64,000 nt of DNA from Beijerinckiaceae bacterium (GCA_030684835.1 JAUXWZ010000020.1:1-64000), one strand, 5' to 3'. Counted from the stretch's first letter, positions 44,777-53,620 are shown. The notes: generated from the sequence alone by a model not told the origin. Numbers and translations are program-made.

Positions 44777-45652
44777 ATGTCAGCCAATCCCACGCTACGT
44801 GTTGCCGCAGACGCCGAGGCCGGAATGCCTGCTGGCGTTCGTGTAACGCCGCTAAAGCCAGCCGTTGGTGCGCGCATTTCGGGCTTCCGTTTCGATGGAA
44901 AGCCGATTGATGATTCGTTCCGCGCCGCGCTGCGCGACGTTCTGCATAATCGCGGTCTCGTCGTGTTCGAGCCGGGCACTGTGACGGCCGAGAACTTCAC
45001 CGTTTTCGCCGGATTCCTTGGCGAGTTTTTCCACTATGCTGGTCCGCACACGCCGCGTGCACCGGAAAATCCCGATGCGACGATGATTGATTCGATGAAG
45101 GACAAGAACCTTCGCAACCACATCTGGCACGCCGATGGCGGCTTCCGCGCGGACGCGCCGGCCTTCACCGCGTTGTTCGCCAAGCAATGCCCGGAAGCGG
45201 GTGGCGACACGATGTTCAGCAATGCCAACTGGGTTTACGAGAACCTTCCCCCGCTGTTGGCCGCTTATCTGGAAACCCTCACGGTCATTCAGTCTGCGGA
45301 CGCGACGGGCCACATCACGGACCGTTATCTTGATGCCGAAGAGGCCAAGCAAGCCCGCATGCGGATGCCTCCCTTCGAAATGCCGTTGATCCGCGTCCAT
45401 CCCGTGACGGGGCGCAAGTGGGTGGCGGTGAACGAATCCTACGCCGCTTACATCAAGGGCGTCAGCCGCATCATGAGCCAGAATCTGCTCGGCATCCTGT
45501 TTGACTCGATCAAGTCGCCCGAAGCGACCGTGCGCCATGAATGGCAGGCGGGCGCACTGGCGATCTGGGATAATCGCGTCGTGCAGCACAAGGGCATCAA
45601 GGATTACGGCGGCGGTCGTCGTATTCTCTATCGCGCCACCATGACGGCCTGA
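44777..45652 (+). CDS. TauD/TfdA-family Fe(II)/2-oxoglutarate dioxygenase
   Basis: 291-residue non-heme iron dioxygenase. The facial triad is visible as IWHADGGF (His, Asp) and VVQHKGIKDY (distal His), with the 2-oxoglutarate-binding Arg in RRILYRATM. Family members hydroxylate taurine, sulfonates, phenoxyacetates or other acids; the substrate is not predictable here. AGGTAGGG precedes the ATG. The sulfurtransferase gene begins seven bases after its stop, so the two are coupled, which hints at a sulfur-containing substrate. Confidence 0.87.
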   Translation: MSANPTLRVAADAEAGMPAGVRVTPLKPAVGARISGFRFDGKPIDDSFRAALRDVLHNRGLVVFEPGTVTAENFTVFAGFLGEFFHYAGPHTPRAPENPDATMIDSMKDKNLRNHIWHADGGFRADAPAFTALFAKQCPEAGGDTMFSNANWVYENLPPLLAAYLETLTVIQSADATGHITDRYLDAEEAKQARMRMPPFEMPLIRVHPVTGRKWVAVNESYAAYIKGVSRIMSQNLLGILFDSIKSPEATVRHEWQAGALAIWDNRVVQHKGIKDYGGGRRILYRATMTA

Positions 45653-45659
45653 GGCCATC

Positions 45660-46508
45660 GTGAGCGAGGCGAGAGCCAGGACGCTCATTAGCGTCGATGA
45701 TCTTGCGAGCCGGCTTGGCGCCGGCTCAAAAGTCGTTCTCCTGCATGTGCGTGATGAGAGCACCGGCAAGGCAATCGAGGGCGGCGTCATTCCCGGCGCG
45801 CTCGATGTCTATCTGGCGAGCGAGTTCTCCGGGGCGCCGACCAAGGCAGGCGGCAAGCGCCCACTGCCGGACATTGCTGCGTTTGAAGCCAATGCTCGTT
45901 CGTGGGGCGTGAAGGCGGACAGTCTTGTCGTGGTCTATGACGACACGTCTGGCGCGCAGGCCTCGCGCGCCTGGTGGACATTCCGCTGGGCTGGTTTTGA
46001 AAACGTACGCATCCTCGACGGCGGCATCATCGCGTGGAAAGCGGCCGGGCATTCCCTCGCGGAGCAACCCGCATCGGCGCCGGGTGATGGAACGATCTCG
46101 CTGACCGCCGGCAACATGCCGACGATTGAAGCGGACGACGCCCAGAAGCTGGCCCGCGAAGGCGTCCTGCTCGACGCCCGTGGCAAGGCCGCCTACGTCG
46201 GCGGTCCGGCAGAGCCGGGCAAGCCTGCAGCGGGGCACATCCCGGGCGCGATCCTTGCGCCTTCGGCTGGCAACATTGGTCCGGACGCGCGCTTCAAACC
46301 GCACGATGAATTGTGCATCGCGCTTGCTGAGATTGGTGCGGACGGGTCGCGTCAGGTCGGCGTCTATTGTGGCAGCGGCAACGCCGCCGCCCACAAGATC
46401 GCCGCGCTTCATGCCGCTGGTATCGAGGCCGCGCTGTATGTCGGCTCATGGTCTGCATGGAGCGCTGACCCCGAGCGGCCTGTGGCGACGGGTGACGAGC
46501 CCGGCTGA
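45660..46508 (+). CDS. Two-domain rhodanese sulfurtransferase
   Basis: Thiosulfate or 3-mercaptopyruvate sulfurtransferase of 282 residues. The N-terminal rhodanese domain (ISVDDLASRL, then GVIPGALDVYL and GFENVRILDGG) is inactive, as usual; the C-terminal domain (LLDARGKAAY, then GHIPGAILAPS) carries the catalytic Cys in VYCGSGNAA. A CGSG loop is more like mercaptopyruvate than thiosulfate sulfurtransferases. The start is a GTG at 45660. No signal peptide is seen, so it is cytoplasmic. Confidence 0.88.
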   Translation: MSEARARTLISVDDLASRLGAGSKVVLLHVRDESTGKAIEGGVIPGALDVYLASEFSGAPTKAGGKRPLPDIAAFEANARSWGVKADSLVVVYDDTSGAQASRAWWTFRWAGFENVRILDGGIIAWKAAGHSLAEQPASAPGDGTISLTAGNMPTIEADDAQKLAREGVLLDARGKAAYVGGPAEPGKPAAGHIPGAILAPSAGNIGPDARFKPHDELCIALAEIGADGSRQVGVYCGSGNAAAHKIAALHAAGIEAALYVGSWSAWSADPERPVATGDEPG

Positions 46509-46531
46509 AGCTGGCTAAGAACAGACAAACC

Positions 46532-46562
46532 AATGGCGGTCCATGTGGCCGCCATTTGCTTT
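46532..46562 (+). terminator. Terminator after the sulfurtransferase gene
   Basis: AATGGCGG pairs with CCGCCATT and is followed by TGCTTTT. It separates the TauD - sulfurtransferase pair from Bug receptor 5. Confidence 0.65.
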
Positions 46563-46611
46563 TGAGGCTGCTCCGATGGAACATCGTCTTTCCGCAGGGA
46601 GGCGATATTCG

Positions 46612-47640
46612 ATGTACAGCTTTGAGCGCAGACAGCTCTTGCAGGTTTCAACGTTTTGTCTGGTAAGCGCCTTGATGTGGCATGTGGCGCCGGTTTCTGC
46701 GCAACCTGTCGCTGACTTCTACAAGGGACGGCAAGTCACCATCGTCGTCGCGTCGAGTGCGGGCGGGGGGTACGACCTGCAAGGCAGGCTCTTTGCGCGG
46801 CACATGGGCGACCATTTGCCCGGCAAGCCGACGATGCTTGTGCAGAACATGCCGGGCGCAGGCGGCCTCACCGCCGCCAACCATATTTATACGATCGCGC
46901 CCAAGGATGGCTCGCTGATCGGCGTGGTGCAGCGCGGTGTCCTTACGGCTAAACTGACGAGCCCCGGCGGCGTGCGCTTTGATCTGGAAAAATTCGGCTG
47001 GATCGGCAACCTCGCCCCCGAAGTCGCCGCCGTCGTTGCGTGGCGAACATCGCCTGTACAGACGACGCAGGATCTTTTCACCAAGGAATTCATCGTCGGC
47101 GGCAACGGGCCGACGCTTGATCCAGAGACAGTGCCGCGCATGCTCAACGCGTTGATAGGCACGAAATTCAAGATCGTCTCGGGTTACACGGCAACCACGG
47201 ACGTGCTTATCGCAATGCAGCGGGGGGAGTTGCACGGTCTTGCAGACTTTGCATGGGGCAACGTGAAACGCAGGCCGGATATGCAACTCAAGGTCCTGAT
47301 GCAGAGCGGGCTCGCCAAATCGCCAGACTTGCCGGATGTGCCGCTTGCGCTCGATTTCGTGAAGAACGAAGAGGACCGCAAGGTGATGGAATTGTTTTTC
47401 GTGCAGAAAACAGTCGCGCGCCCGCTTGTTGCGCCGCCTGGACTGCCTGCTGATAGGCTCGCTGCGCTGCGCGCCGGGTTTATGGCGATGACGAAAGACA
47501 AGGCTTTCCTTGAGGAAACAAAAAAGTTGAGCATCGACGTAGAGCCAGAGAGAGGCGAAGCGCTCGACGCGCTAGTCGCGCGCATCGCCGCGACACCGCC
47601 GGATGTGGCCGCGCGACTGGCGAAACTCATTGCGCCGTAG
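46612..47640 (+). CDS. Bug/TctC-type periplasmic solute receptor 5
   Basis: Bug-family receptor with N-terminal ERRQLLQVSTFCLVSALMWH and a cleavage region ending VSAQ. Body motifs are TIVVASSAGGGYDLQGRLFA, HLPGKPTMLVQNMPGAGGLT, IAPKDGSLIGVVQRG and ARPLVAPPGLPADRL. The ATG at 46612 is chosen for the AGGGAGG nine bases upstream; upstream ATGs lack support. A frameshifted MFS transporter gene follows. Confidence 0.87.
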   Translation: MYSFERRQLLQVSTFCLVSALMWHVAPVSAQPVADFYKGRQVTIVVASSAGGGYDLQGRLFARHMGDHLPGKPTMLVQNMPGAGGLTAANHIYTIAPKDGSLIGVVQRGVLTAKLTSPGGVRFDLEKFGWIGNLAPEVAAVVAWRTSPVQTTQDLFTKEFIVGGNGPTLDPETVPRMLNALIGTKFKIVSGYTATTDVLIAMQRGELHGLADFAWGNVKRRPDMQLKVLMQSGLAKSPDLPDVPLALDFVKNEEDRKVMELFFVQKTVARPLVAPPGLPADRLAALRAGFMAMTKDKAFLEETKKLSIDVEPERGEALDALVARIAATPPDVAARLAKLIAP

Positions 47641-47731
47641 GGCCCGATGCAAACCCCTGCGCCTTTCGACTCGGGCGCGGGGTGCTATAAGGCCGGACAA
47701 CGAGACTCGATGACGGAGGCAAGGAAGAAGC

Positions 47732-48975
47732 GTGCCCAACAAGAAGGCCGAGAGCGGCCCGCAACCCGTCGTTTCAAGACGGACGCTTCACTTCTCTTAC
47801 GCCTCGGGCCTCCTCAGCATGGGGCAGGCGGAATTGCTCACCATGCTCGTGCCCTTGTGGGCGCTGATGCAGGGGGCGCAGCCGGCAGAAATAGGCCTGC
47901 TGATTGGCGCAAAATCCGCATTGACCTTCTTCCTCGCCATACATGGCGGCGCGTTGATGGATCGGCTTGGCACGCGTCGTGTGATGCTGTTCTTTGCTGG
48001 CGCAACTGCGGTGCTCGCCACCGCTTATCCGTTCCTGCCGTGGCTGCCAGCCATGATCATGTTGCAAATGCTGATTGGCTTTGCCGGGAACATGAACTGG
48101 ATCGGCGCGCAGACATCATCGCGCAGGTTACAGGCGGCGATCCGGGGCTTATCGGCCGCTTCAGTTTCTTTGCGCGCATCGGCAATGTCATTGCGCCCAT
48201 CTTGATGGGGTTGCTGTGGGATGTCGCCGGGCCGACGCTGTCTTTCCTTGGCGTCAGCGCGTGGTGCTGCGTCATGTTTCTGGCTGTGTCGCAAATTGAA
48301 CTGCCGCCTGCCAAGAACGCCATCACCGGTCGCTTGCGCTTTCGCGACGTGCTGCCGCGCCTGTCCGATTACACCGGCGCGATCGGCCTCATCGTTCTAC
48401 CGGCGGTGGCGTTCACGCTCGCCATCTCATTCATGCGCCACGCCACTAACGCTGCCGAAAATTCGTTTGTCATTGTGTATCTGAGGGATCTTGGATTTGC
48501 AGGCACGATGATCGGGCTCATGTTCTCGTTCGCTGAAGTGTTGAACGGTTTTGGGTCATTGGCGTCGGGCAGGCTTTCGCGGCTTATGCCCATTCCGTGG
48601 CTGATGGTTTCGCTGACGATGGTTTCAGCGGCGTTGCTGACGGCTACGCCCTTCCTGGGTGGATCTTATGTCGTGCTCGCCATCGCTCATGCGGTGCGCC
48701 GGGGGTGCGAGGGCATTGTGCAGCCGCTCATGTTTTCGTTGCAGGCTCGCGCTGTGCCGCGCCACCAGCAGGGCTCTATCGTGGGCTTGCGCGTCACGAA
48801 TAACAGGCTTGCGTCCATACTCACGCCCATTGGCATGGGGCTGGTCGTGCAGGCTTTCGGCCTCACGAACGGGTTTCTCGCCATTGGCGCGTTGCTGCTT
48901 GTCGCAGGCCTCGCGCTTGCCTGGGCGACCCTGCGTTCGCCGGAGTTGCGCGAGGGTCGTTTCGAGCGCCGTTAA
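47732..48975 (+). pseudogene. MFS transporter, frameshifted
   Basis: Major-facilitator permease split between two frames. The first ~125 codons, from the GTG at 47732, encode GLLSMGQAELLTMLVPLWAL and the loop-2 motif GGALMDRLGTRRVMLF, up to MNWIGAQ. The rest, in the next frame from about 48112, begins IIAQVTGGDPGLIGRFSFFA and runs to the normal C-terminus at 48975. Losing one base in GCGCAGACATCATCGC explains the break; restoring it gives a normal ~415-residue transporter. Both parts still look conserved, so the mutation is recent or a sequencing error. Confidence 0.87.
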
Positions 48976-49050
48976 GGGGCGGTGCAGGGCGATTAGGAAA
49001 AGGTTCACCAATCAAGGGAAAGATGGACGAATCACTGGAGCGTCCGCGTC

Positions 49051-49263
49051 GTGTCGAATGTCATTTCCCTGCAGCGTGTCATCAAGAATCGAAACGATCA
49101 TTTCCCCAAGCCGCGCGATCGGCAACATGACTTCATCATGGATATGGCAAGCTATTGCCTTGAAATGCAGCCGCAGATGAATGTGCGCGACAAGGCGAAA
49201 TTGCTGCGCGTGTTGGCCAACCTGCTCGAAACAACGGAAGATCCCATTGAGGCGTTGAGCTAA
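49051..49263 (+). CDS. Small conserved-looking protein of unknown function
   Basis: 70 residues from a GTG start: an N-terminal basic stretch, then helical sequence (DFIMDMASYCLEMQPQMNVR, then AKLLRVLANLLE). I do not know the family. Its last bases overlap the convergent phnC-like gene by four bases. The good helix pattern supports it as real; length and start are less certain. Confidence 0.55.
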   Translation: MSNVISLQRVIKNRNDHFPKPRDRQHDFIMDMASYCLEMQPQMNVRDKAKLLRVLANLLETTEDPIEALS

Positions 49264-49955
49264 CGCGCGCTCTCGGACATGACGCCGTCTTCCATTCGCA
49301 AGATCCTGTCCGCATAAGTCTGCGCGAGCGCGGGCTGATGCAGCGTGCAGATCACCGCCAGGCCGCGTGTGCGCGTGAGATCGCGCATTAGCGTGAGAAT
49401 GGTCTGCGCCGCCTCAGGATCAAGACTTGCAACCGGCTCGTCGGCGAGGAGAACGCGGCTTTCCTGCGCAAGAGCGCGCGCAATCGCTACGCGCTGCTGC
49501 TGGCCGCCCGACAAGGTGCTGGCGCGCTGGTGGATCTGATCGCGCAGGCCAACCGCGATGAGCGCTTCGGCAGACTTGCGCAGGTCCGCTTGTGCAAAAC
49601 GCCCCAGCATGACGCGCCACAGTGGAGTGTCCGCAAGGCGTCCGGCGACGACGTTTTCCAATGCGCTGATGCGTCCAACGAGATTAAATTGTTGGAAGAC
49701 GACGCCAATTTTTCTGCGCTGCTCGGCCAACGCGCGTCCGCGCAAAGTTTCAATCGGCGCGCCATCAATGAGGATGGAGCCCGTATCGGCGTCTTCGAGC
49801 CGGCTGAGGCAGCGGAAAACGCTGGTCTTGCCAGAGCCGCTGGGCCCCAGGATGACGATGAACTCCCCCGCCGACACCGACAGCGAGACGTCCGACACCG
49901 CGACTCGGGCGCCGAATTTTTTGCTGAGGTTCGTGGCTTGAAGAACTGGCGTCAC
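49260..49955 (-). CDS. phnC: PhnC-like ABC transporter ATP-binding protein
   Basis: ABC ATPase of the phosphonate/phosphite importer type. Walker A is GPSGSGKTS, the signature is LSGGQQQRVAIARAL and Walker B is RVLLADEPVASLD, with the switch His in CTLHQPAL. It is 231 residues, starting at a GTG that overlaps the phnE stop. Third gene of a D-E-C run. No phosphonate-degradation genes are nearby, so the substrate (phosphonate, phosphite or another oxyanion) is open. Confidence 0.85.
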   Translation of the reverse strand: MTPVLQATNLSKKFGARVAVSDVSLSVSAGEFIVILGPSGSGKTSVFRCLSRLEDADTGSILIDGAPIETLRGRALAEQRRKIGVVFQQFNLVGRISALENVVAGRLADTPLWRVMLGRFAQADLRKSAEALIAVGLRDQIHQRASTLSGGQQQRVAIARALAQESRVLLADEPVASLDPEAAQTILTLMRDLTRTRGLAVICTLHQPALAQTYADRILRMEDGVMSESAR

Positions 49956-50761
49956 AGGAGCCTCTTGCGTAGCCAGCCACTGACAGAATCAATGATCGTG
50001 ACCATCGCGAGGATGAGAAGCAGGATCGTGAACACGCGATCGAAGGCTAGAAGATCGACGCTGTTCTTCAATTCCTGTCCGATTCCGCCTGCGCCCACGA
50101 CGCCCAGGACCGTGGATGCGCGCACGCTCCATTCCAGCATGTAAAGCGAGATCGAGGCGAGGGACGGCAAGACGTCGGGCAGCATTGCATGGCGGATGAC
50201 CTTGAGGCGGCTGGCGCCGCTCATGGCGACCGCTTCTATCGGGCCGGGCTTTGCGGTCTCGATTGTTTCGGACCAGAGTTTCGCGATGGAGCCGGCAGAG
50301 TGCAACGCTAGGCCCAGCACGCCCGCGAAAGGCCCCAGACCCACGGCGGCGACGAGCAAGAGCGCAAAGACAAAGGAGTCGACGCCGCGAAGGATATTCA
50401 GCAAACCCCGCGCGGGCAGCCAGAGAAGGCGTGAGGGCGTGACGTTGCGGGCAGCAAGAAGGCACAGCGGCGCGGCGATTATCATTCCAAAAGACGTGCC
50501 GACGACGCCCATTGCGACGGTTTCTGCGGCGCGCTGCGTCAGCAGGCTGAACTCCGACAAGTCTGGCGGCCATGCGCGCGCGGCCCAATTGGCGAGGCGC
50601 GGCAAGCCCGCCCAAAGACGCGCGAAATCGACCTGCGCGATGTTGAGGCAAAGCACGTAAAACGCGACGCCAAGCAGCATCAGGATAACGAAACGCGCCC
50701 GGTCCGCAAAAGGCCGTGGCGGGCGAACCAAGGCTGAAAGGTCGTCGATAGGGGACTGCAT
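49952..50761 (-). CDS. phnE: PhnE-like ABC transporter permease
   Basis: Inner-membrane permease of 269 residues with about six helices. The cytoplasmic EAA-type loop is GPIEAVAMSGASRLKVIRHA, followed by MLPDVLPSLASISLYMLEW, which is typical of PhnE. It overlaps phnD (TAATG) and phnC (GTGA), so the three are translationally coupled. Confidence 0.85.
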   Translation of the reverse strand: MQSPIDDLSALVRPPRPFADRARFVILMLLGVAFYVLCLNIAQVDFARLWAGLPRLANWAARAWPPDLSEFSLLTQRAAETVAMGVVGTSFGMIIAAPLCLLAARNVTPSRLLWLPARGLLNILRGVDSFVFALLLVAAVGLGPFAGVLGLALHSAGSIAKLWSETIETAKPGPIEAVAMSGASRLKVIRHAMLPDVLPSLASISLYMLEWSVRASTVLGVVGAGGIGQELKNSVDLLAFDRVFTILLLILAMVTIIDSVSGWLRKRLL

Positions 50762-51627
50762 TACGGGGCGGGGCGCGGCTTGAGCCGTCCGACTGAAACG
50801 CCCGCATCCTCAATCAACTTGTAGTCCGCGTGGTCGGCCCCGACCCAGCCGGTGTAGTTTTTTGGCAAGAGCGTAAGCGCCTGCTGCTCTGTGATTGCGA
50901 GCGCGGCTTCGCGAACTTTCGCAATTGTTTCCGCGTCCAGTCCATTGCGCACGACGAGTGGATCGTTGGGCAATGGATCGGAGCGCCACACGATCTTTAT
51001 TTGCTCGGGCTTGATCGCGCCGCGCTCGATAAGTGAGTTGAGATTGCGATCAAAATCCGCAGCCAGATCAGTCTGGTCGTTCACAACCGAGAGCACCTGC
51101 GCCGCGTGTGAGGCGCCATCGCGATAACGGAAGAACGTGCGCGGATTGATGTTGCGCGACTTGAAATAATACGTTGGCACAAGCCAGCCGGAGGTAGAGC
51201 CAGCGTCGGCCAACGAGATGCGCAGACCCTTCGCATCGTCGGGCCATTTCTCGATATTTGTTTCCGGCCGCGCGGCAATGATGGCGTGGTAGAAGGGCTT
51301 ATCGTTATACTTCACGGTTGCGATGGCCTGCGCATTGGCCTCCGCGTTGGCGAGGACATAGCCCCATGGGCCCATCCACGCGACGTCGGCCTGATTGTTG
51401 GCGAGCGCGATGGCGATGCCGGCCCAATCTGTCGTCACGAACATTTCGTAATCGCGACCGAGCTTTTGCGCGAGGTATTTGAAGAACGGCTCGTAGGCGC
51501 GGCGCGTGTCGCCAGCGGTGGGTTGGAAGGGGCCGACAGCGAATCTGATTTTCGTCTGAGCAGAGGCCGAGGTCGTGAGCGTGGCGATCAAGATGCCAGA
51601 AGCGGCAAATGCGCCATAAACTCTCAT
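50761..51627 (-). CDS. phnD: PhnD-like ABC transporter substrate-binding protein
   Basis: Periplasmic receptor with signal peptide (VYGAFAASGILIATLTTSASAQ). Family stretches are RFAVGPFQPTAGDTRRAYEP, ALANNQADVAWMGPWGYVLA and the serine/threonine loop ADAGSTSGWLVPTYYF that binds phosphonate-like anions. The frame is open from a GTG at 51636; the ATG at 51627 gives a better signal peptide. A long hairpin lies just upstream (51648-51679). Confidence 0.85.
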   Translation of the reverse strand: MRVYGAFAASGILIATLTTSASAQTKIRFAVGPFQPTAGDTRRAYEPFFKYLAQKLGRDYEMFVTTDWAGIAIALANNQADVAWMGPWGYVLANAEANAQAIATVKYNDKPFYHAIIAARPETNIEKWPDDAKGLRISLADAGSTSGWLVPTYYFKSRNINPRTFFRYRDGASHAAQVLSVVNDQTDLAADFDRNLNSLIERGAIKPEQIKIVWRSDPLPNDPLVVRNGLDAETIAKVREAALAITEQQALTLLPKNYTGWVGADHADYKLIEDAGVSVGRLKPRPAP

Positions 51628-51647
51628 CAAACCCACAAGAAGCTCTC

Positions 51648-51679
51648 CGGTGTTCGCGCATGGATGCGCGCGAACACCG
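51648..51679. promoter_or_regulatory. Long perfect hairpin in the phnD leader
   Basis: CGGTGTTCGCGC and GCGCGAACACCG form a 12-bp perfect stem with an eight-base loop, ending about 20 bases before the phnD start. No T-run follows on either strand. It may be an operator, a leader structure or a boundary after soxF. Confidence 0.5.
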
Positions 51680-51762
51680 TGGCTGATGGAGGTCGCGCGG
51701 GCAATCGCGGCCGGATCAAGTTTGCGTGGGCGACCGCCACTTTTACGCGGCGGTCTTTGCGA

Positions 51763-53037
51763 TCAGCCGAAAATGTCGGCGGAGATTCCAGCGTACCAAC
51801 CCATGTTTTCGGCCTGCGTCTGCTTGCGCAGATCTGCGGACTCGCCCGTCTTCGAGATGAACGGCTCGATGGTGGTGATGCGCCCATCCTTCGCGCCGTA
51901 CGATCCGCCGACCTTCACGGCGTCGTCGGGCGCAATCAGCGACCAGCAGGTGTTGGCGTAGCGCGCCGGGAAGACTCTGGCGTTGGTCAATTCACCGCGC
52001 ACGGCCAGCGCCGCCACCTTCGCCTGATTGTTGGCCGAGAACGCAGACTTGGGCATGTCGCCAGCGATGCACGCATCCCCGAGGATATAGATGTTGGGGT
52101 CGTTGGCCGACTTCATGCTCTCCGGGAGGATAGGACAGAAGCCGGTCTGGTTCGCGAGGCCGGCCTTTATGGCGATCACGCCGGCTGTTTGTGCCGGGAT
52201 GACGTTGACGAGCGCGGCGTCCTTGTAGATTTCGAAGCCGGTCTCGACAGTGTTTGTCTTTGGGTCGACCGACTTCACCCCCTCGTGGATTTTCGGGCCG
52301 AGCCACTCGACCATTCCGGGGTAGTGCTTTTCCCAGCCTTCCTGGAAGAGCCCCTGTTTCGAGAAGCTTTCCTTCGGGTCGACGATGACGATCCGGGCCT
52401 TGCCGCGGCCAGACGTCTTGAGGACATGGGCCATCATCGAAACGCGTTCGTAAGGCCCCGGTGGGCAGCGGTAGGGATTTGGAGGGGCGATCATCACAAT
52501 GAGCCCGCCATCTGGCACGGCGGCGAGGCGCTTTTGCAGGAGTACGGTCTGCGGGCCCGCCTTCCACGCATGGGGCATAGTCTCCTCGTGCTCGCGGCCC
52601 CAGCCGGGCACGCTGTCATATTTGAGGTCTATGCCGGGGGAGACGATGAGCCGGTCGTAAGGGAGGCGGGAGCCGTCGGCAAGGACGACTTCCTTCTTGT
52701 CGCGGTCGATGGCGTTCGCCATCTGGTGCACCATACGCACGCCCTGAGCCGGGAATTTGTCATAGGAATGGGTGATCGAGGCCAGATCGCGGAAGCCGCC
52801 CAGATAGAGATTGGAATGGAAGCAGGTGACATACTGTTTCTCGGGCTCGACGAGGGTGACGTCGATCGCGCCGTTGCTGTCTTTGGCGATGTAGCGAGCG
52901 GCTGTCGCTCCGCCCGCGCCGCCGCCGATTACCACGACACGCGGTTTGCCTTGGCCCAAAACCGCAGGGGCGGCGAACAATGAGGACGCGGCGATTGCGC
53001 TGCCGCCAGCCAGAAGGCGTCGTCTATCGATCATCAT
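51763..53037 (-). CDS. soxF: Flavocytochrome c sulfide dehydrogenase-type flavoprotein SoxF
   Basis: FAD protein of the FccB/SoxF family, oxidising sulfide in the periplasm. A twin-arginine-type signal (MIDRRRLLAGGSAIAASSLF) precedes the FAD-binding VVVIGGGAGGATAARYIA. The redox-active Cys pair is represented by NPYRCPPGPYER and TGFCPILPES, and the second FAD motif is NIYILGDACIAG. It is 424 residues. It closes the minus-strand sox run, but an AT-rich dyad lies directly upstream, so it may also have its own promoter. Confidence 0.9.
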   Translation of the reverse strand: MMIDRRRLLAGGSAIAASSLFAAPAVLGQGKPRVVVIGGGAGGATAARYIAKDSNGAIDVTLVEPEKQYVTCFHSNLYLGGFRDLASITHSYDKFPAQGVRMVHQMANAIDRDKKEVVLADGSRLPYDRLIVSPGIDLKYDSVPGWGREHEETMPHAWKAGPQTVLLQKRLAAVPDGGLIVMIAPPNPYRCPPGPYERVSMMAHVLKTSGRGKARIVIVDPKESFSKQGLFQEGWEKHYPGMVEWLGPKIHEGVKSVDPKTNTVETGFEIYKDAALVNVIPAQTAGVIAIKAGLANQTGFCPILPESMKSANDPNIYILGDACIAGDMPKSAFSANNQAKVAALAVRGELTNARVFPARYANTCWSLIAPDDAVKVGGSYGAKDGRITTIEPFISKTGESADLRKQTQAENMGWYAGISADIFG

Positions 53038-53050
53038 GCTAGACCCCTAT

Positions 53051-53069
53051 ATACAAATATTATTTGTAT
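53051..53069. promoter_or_regulatory. AT-rich dyad upstream of soxF, candidate SoxR operator
   Basis: ATACAAAT and ATTTGTAT form a perfect 8-bp inverted repeat with an ATT spacer, 13 bases before the soxF start, inside a ~50-base AT-rich island in otherwise GC-rich DNA. The half-site ACAAAT recurs near soxA (58680) and in the soxS/soxV gap. ArsR-type repressors such as SoxR bind sites of this form; the assignment is inference. Confidence 0.55.
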
Positions 53070-53101
53070 TTTAATACATATCACTCACTGAAATTGTCTT
53101 A

Positions 53102-53620
53102 TCATCCGACTTTCAGGTAGGCAAATCCCTTGGATTGAAGGTCAGCGACCGTCGCCACGCCCGATGGCACGAATTGTATCCAGTCAGCCTTGCGCACCTT
53201 CGTTCGATCCAGTTTCTGGCGCTCGAAAGTGATGTTGCAAAGATAGACTCGAAGTCCGTTCCTGGCCTGTGCGTCGATGGTGGGGAAGATTTTCGGGACC
53301 ATGATCTCGTCGCGCCAGTTCGTGTCTTCGAGATTTTCAAAGAAGAATTTGACGCCGGCGCCATGCGCGACAATCGCGAGCTGTAGCGTGAAAGGGTCGG
53401 CGCCCACGGCAGAATAATGATTGCTGATGTTCGTCATCATTTGCACAAAGCGAGGCGCGTCGCCGAAGTCGCAGTGATAGATGCAGGCCGCATCGGCCTC
53501 TTTCTTGATGTCGCTGGGCTTCAGGATGGCGGGAGCCTGCGCAAAGGCGCCAGACACAGCAGCGCCAGCGCCTGCCGCTGCGATTGTTCCGATAAGTGCG
53601 CGTCTGTTCATGTCGGACAT
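53102..53620 (-). CDS. DsrE-family protein, exported
   Basis: 172-residue DsrE/DsrF-like protein with a twin-arginine-type signal (MSDMNRRALIGTIAAAGAGA, ending AFAQA). The mature part has the DsrE pattern LQLAIVAHGAGVKFFFEN and GLRVYLCNITFERQKL, where the Cys may carry sulfur. Such proteins often sit in sox clusters beside soxF and are proposed sulfur carriers. GGAGG precedes the ATG. Confidence 0.8.
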   Translation of the reverse strand: MSDMNRRALIGTIAAAGAGAAVSGAFAQAPAILKPSDIKKEADAACIYHCDFGDAPRFVQMMTNISNHYSAVGADPFTLQLAIVAHGAGVKFFFENLEDTNWRDEIMVPKIFPTIDAQARNGLRVYLCNITFERQKLDRTKVRKADWIQFVPSGVATVADLQSKGFAYLKVG

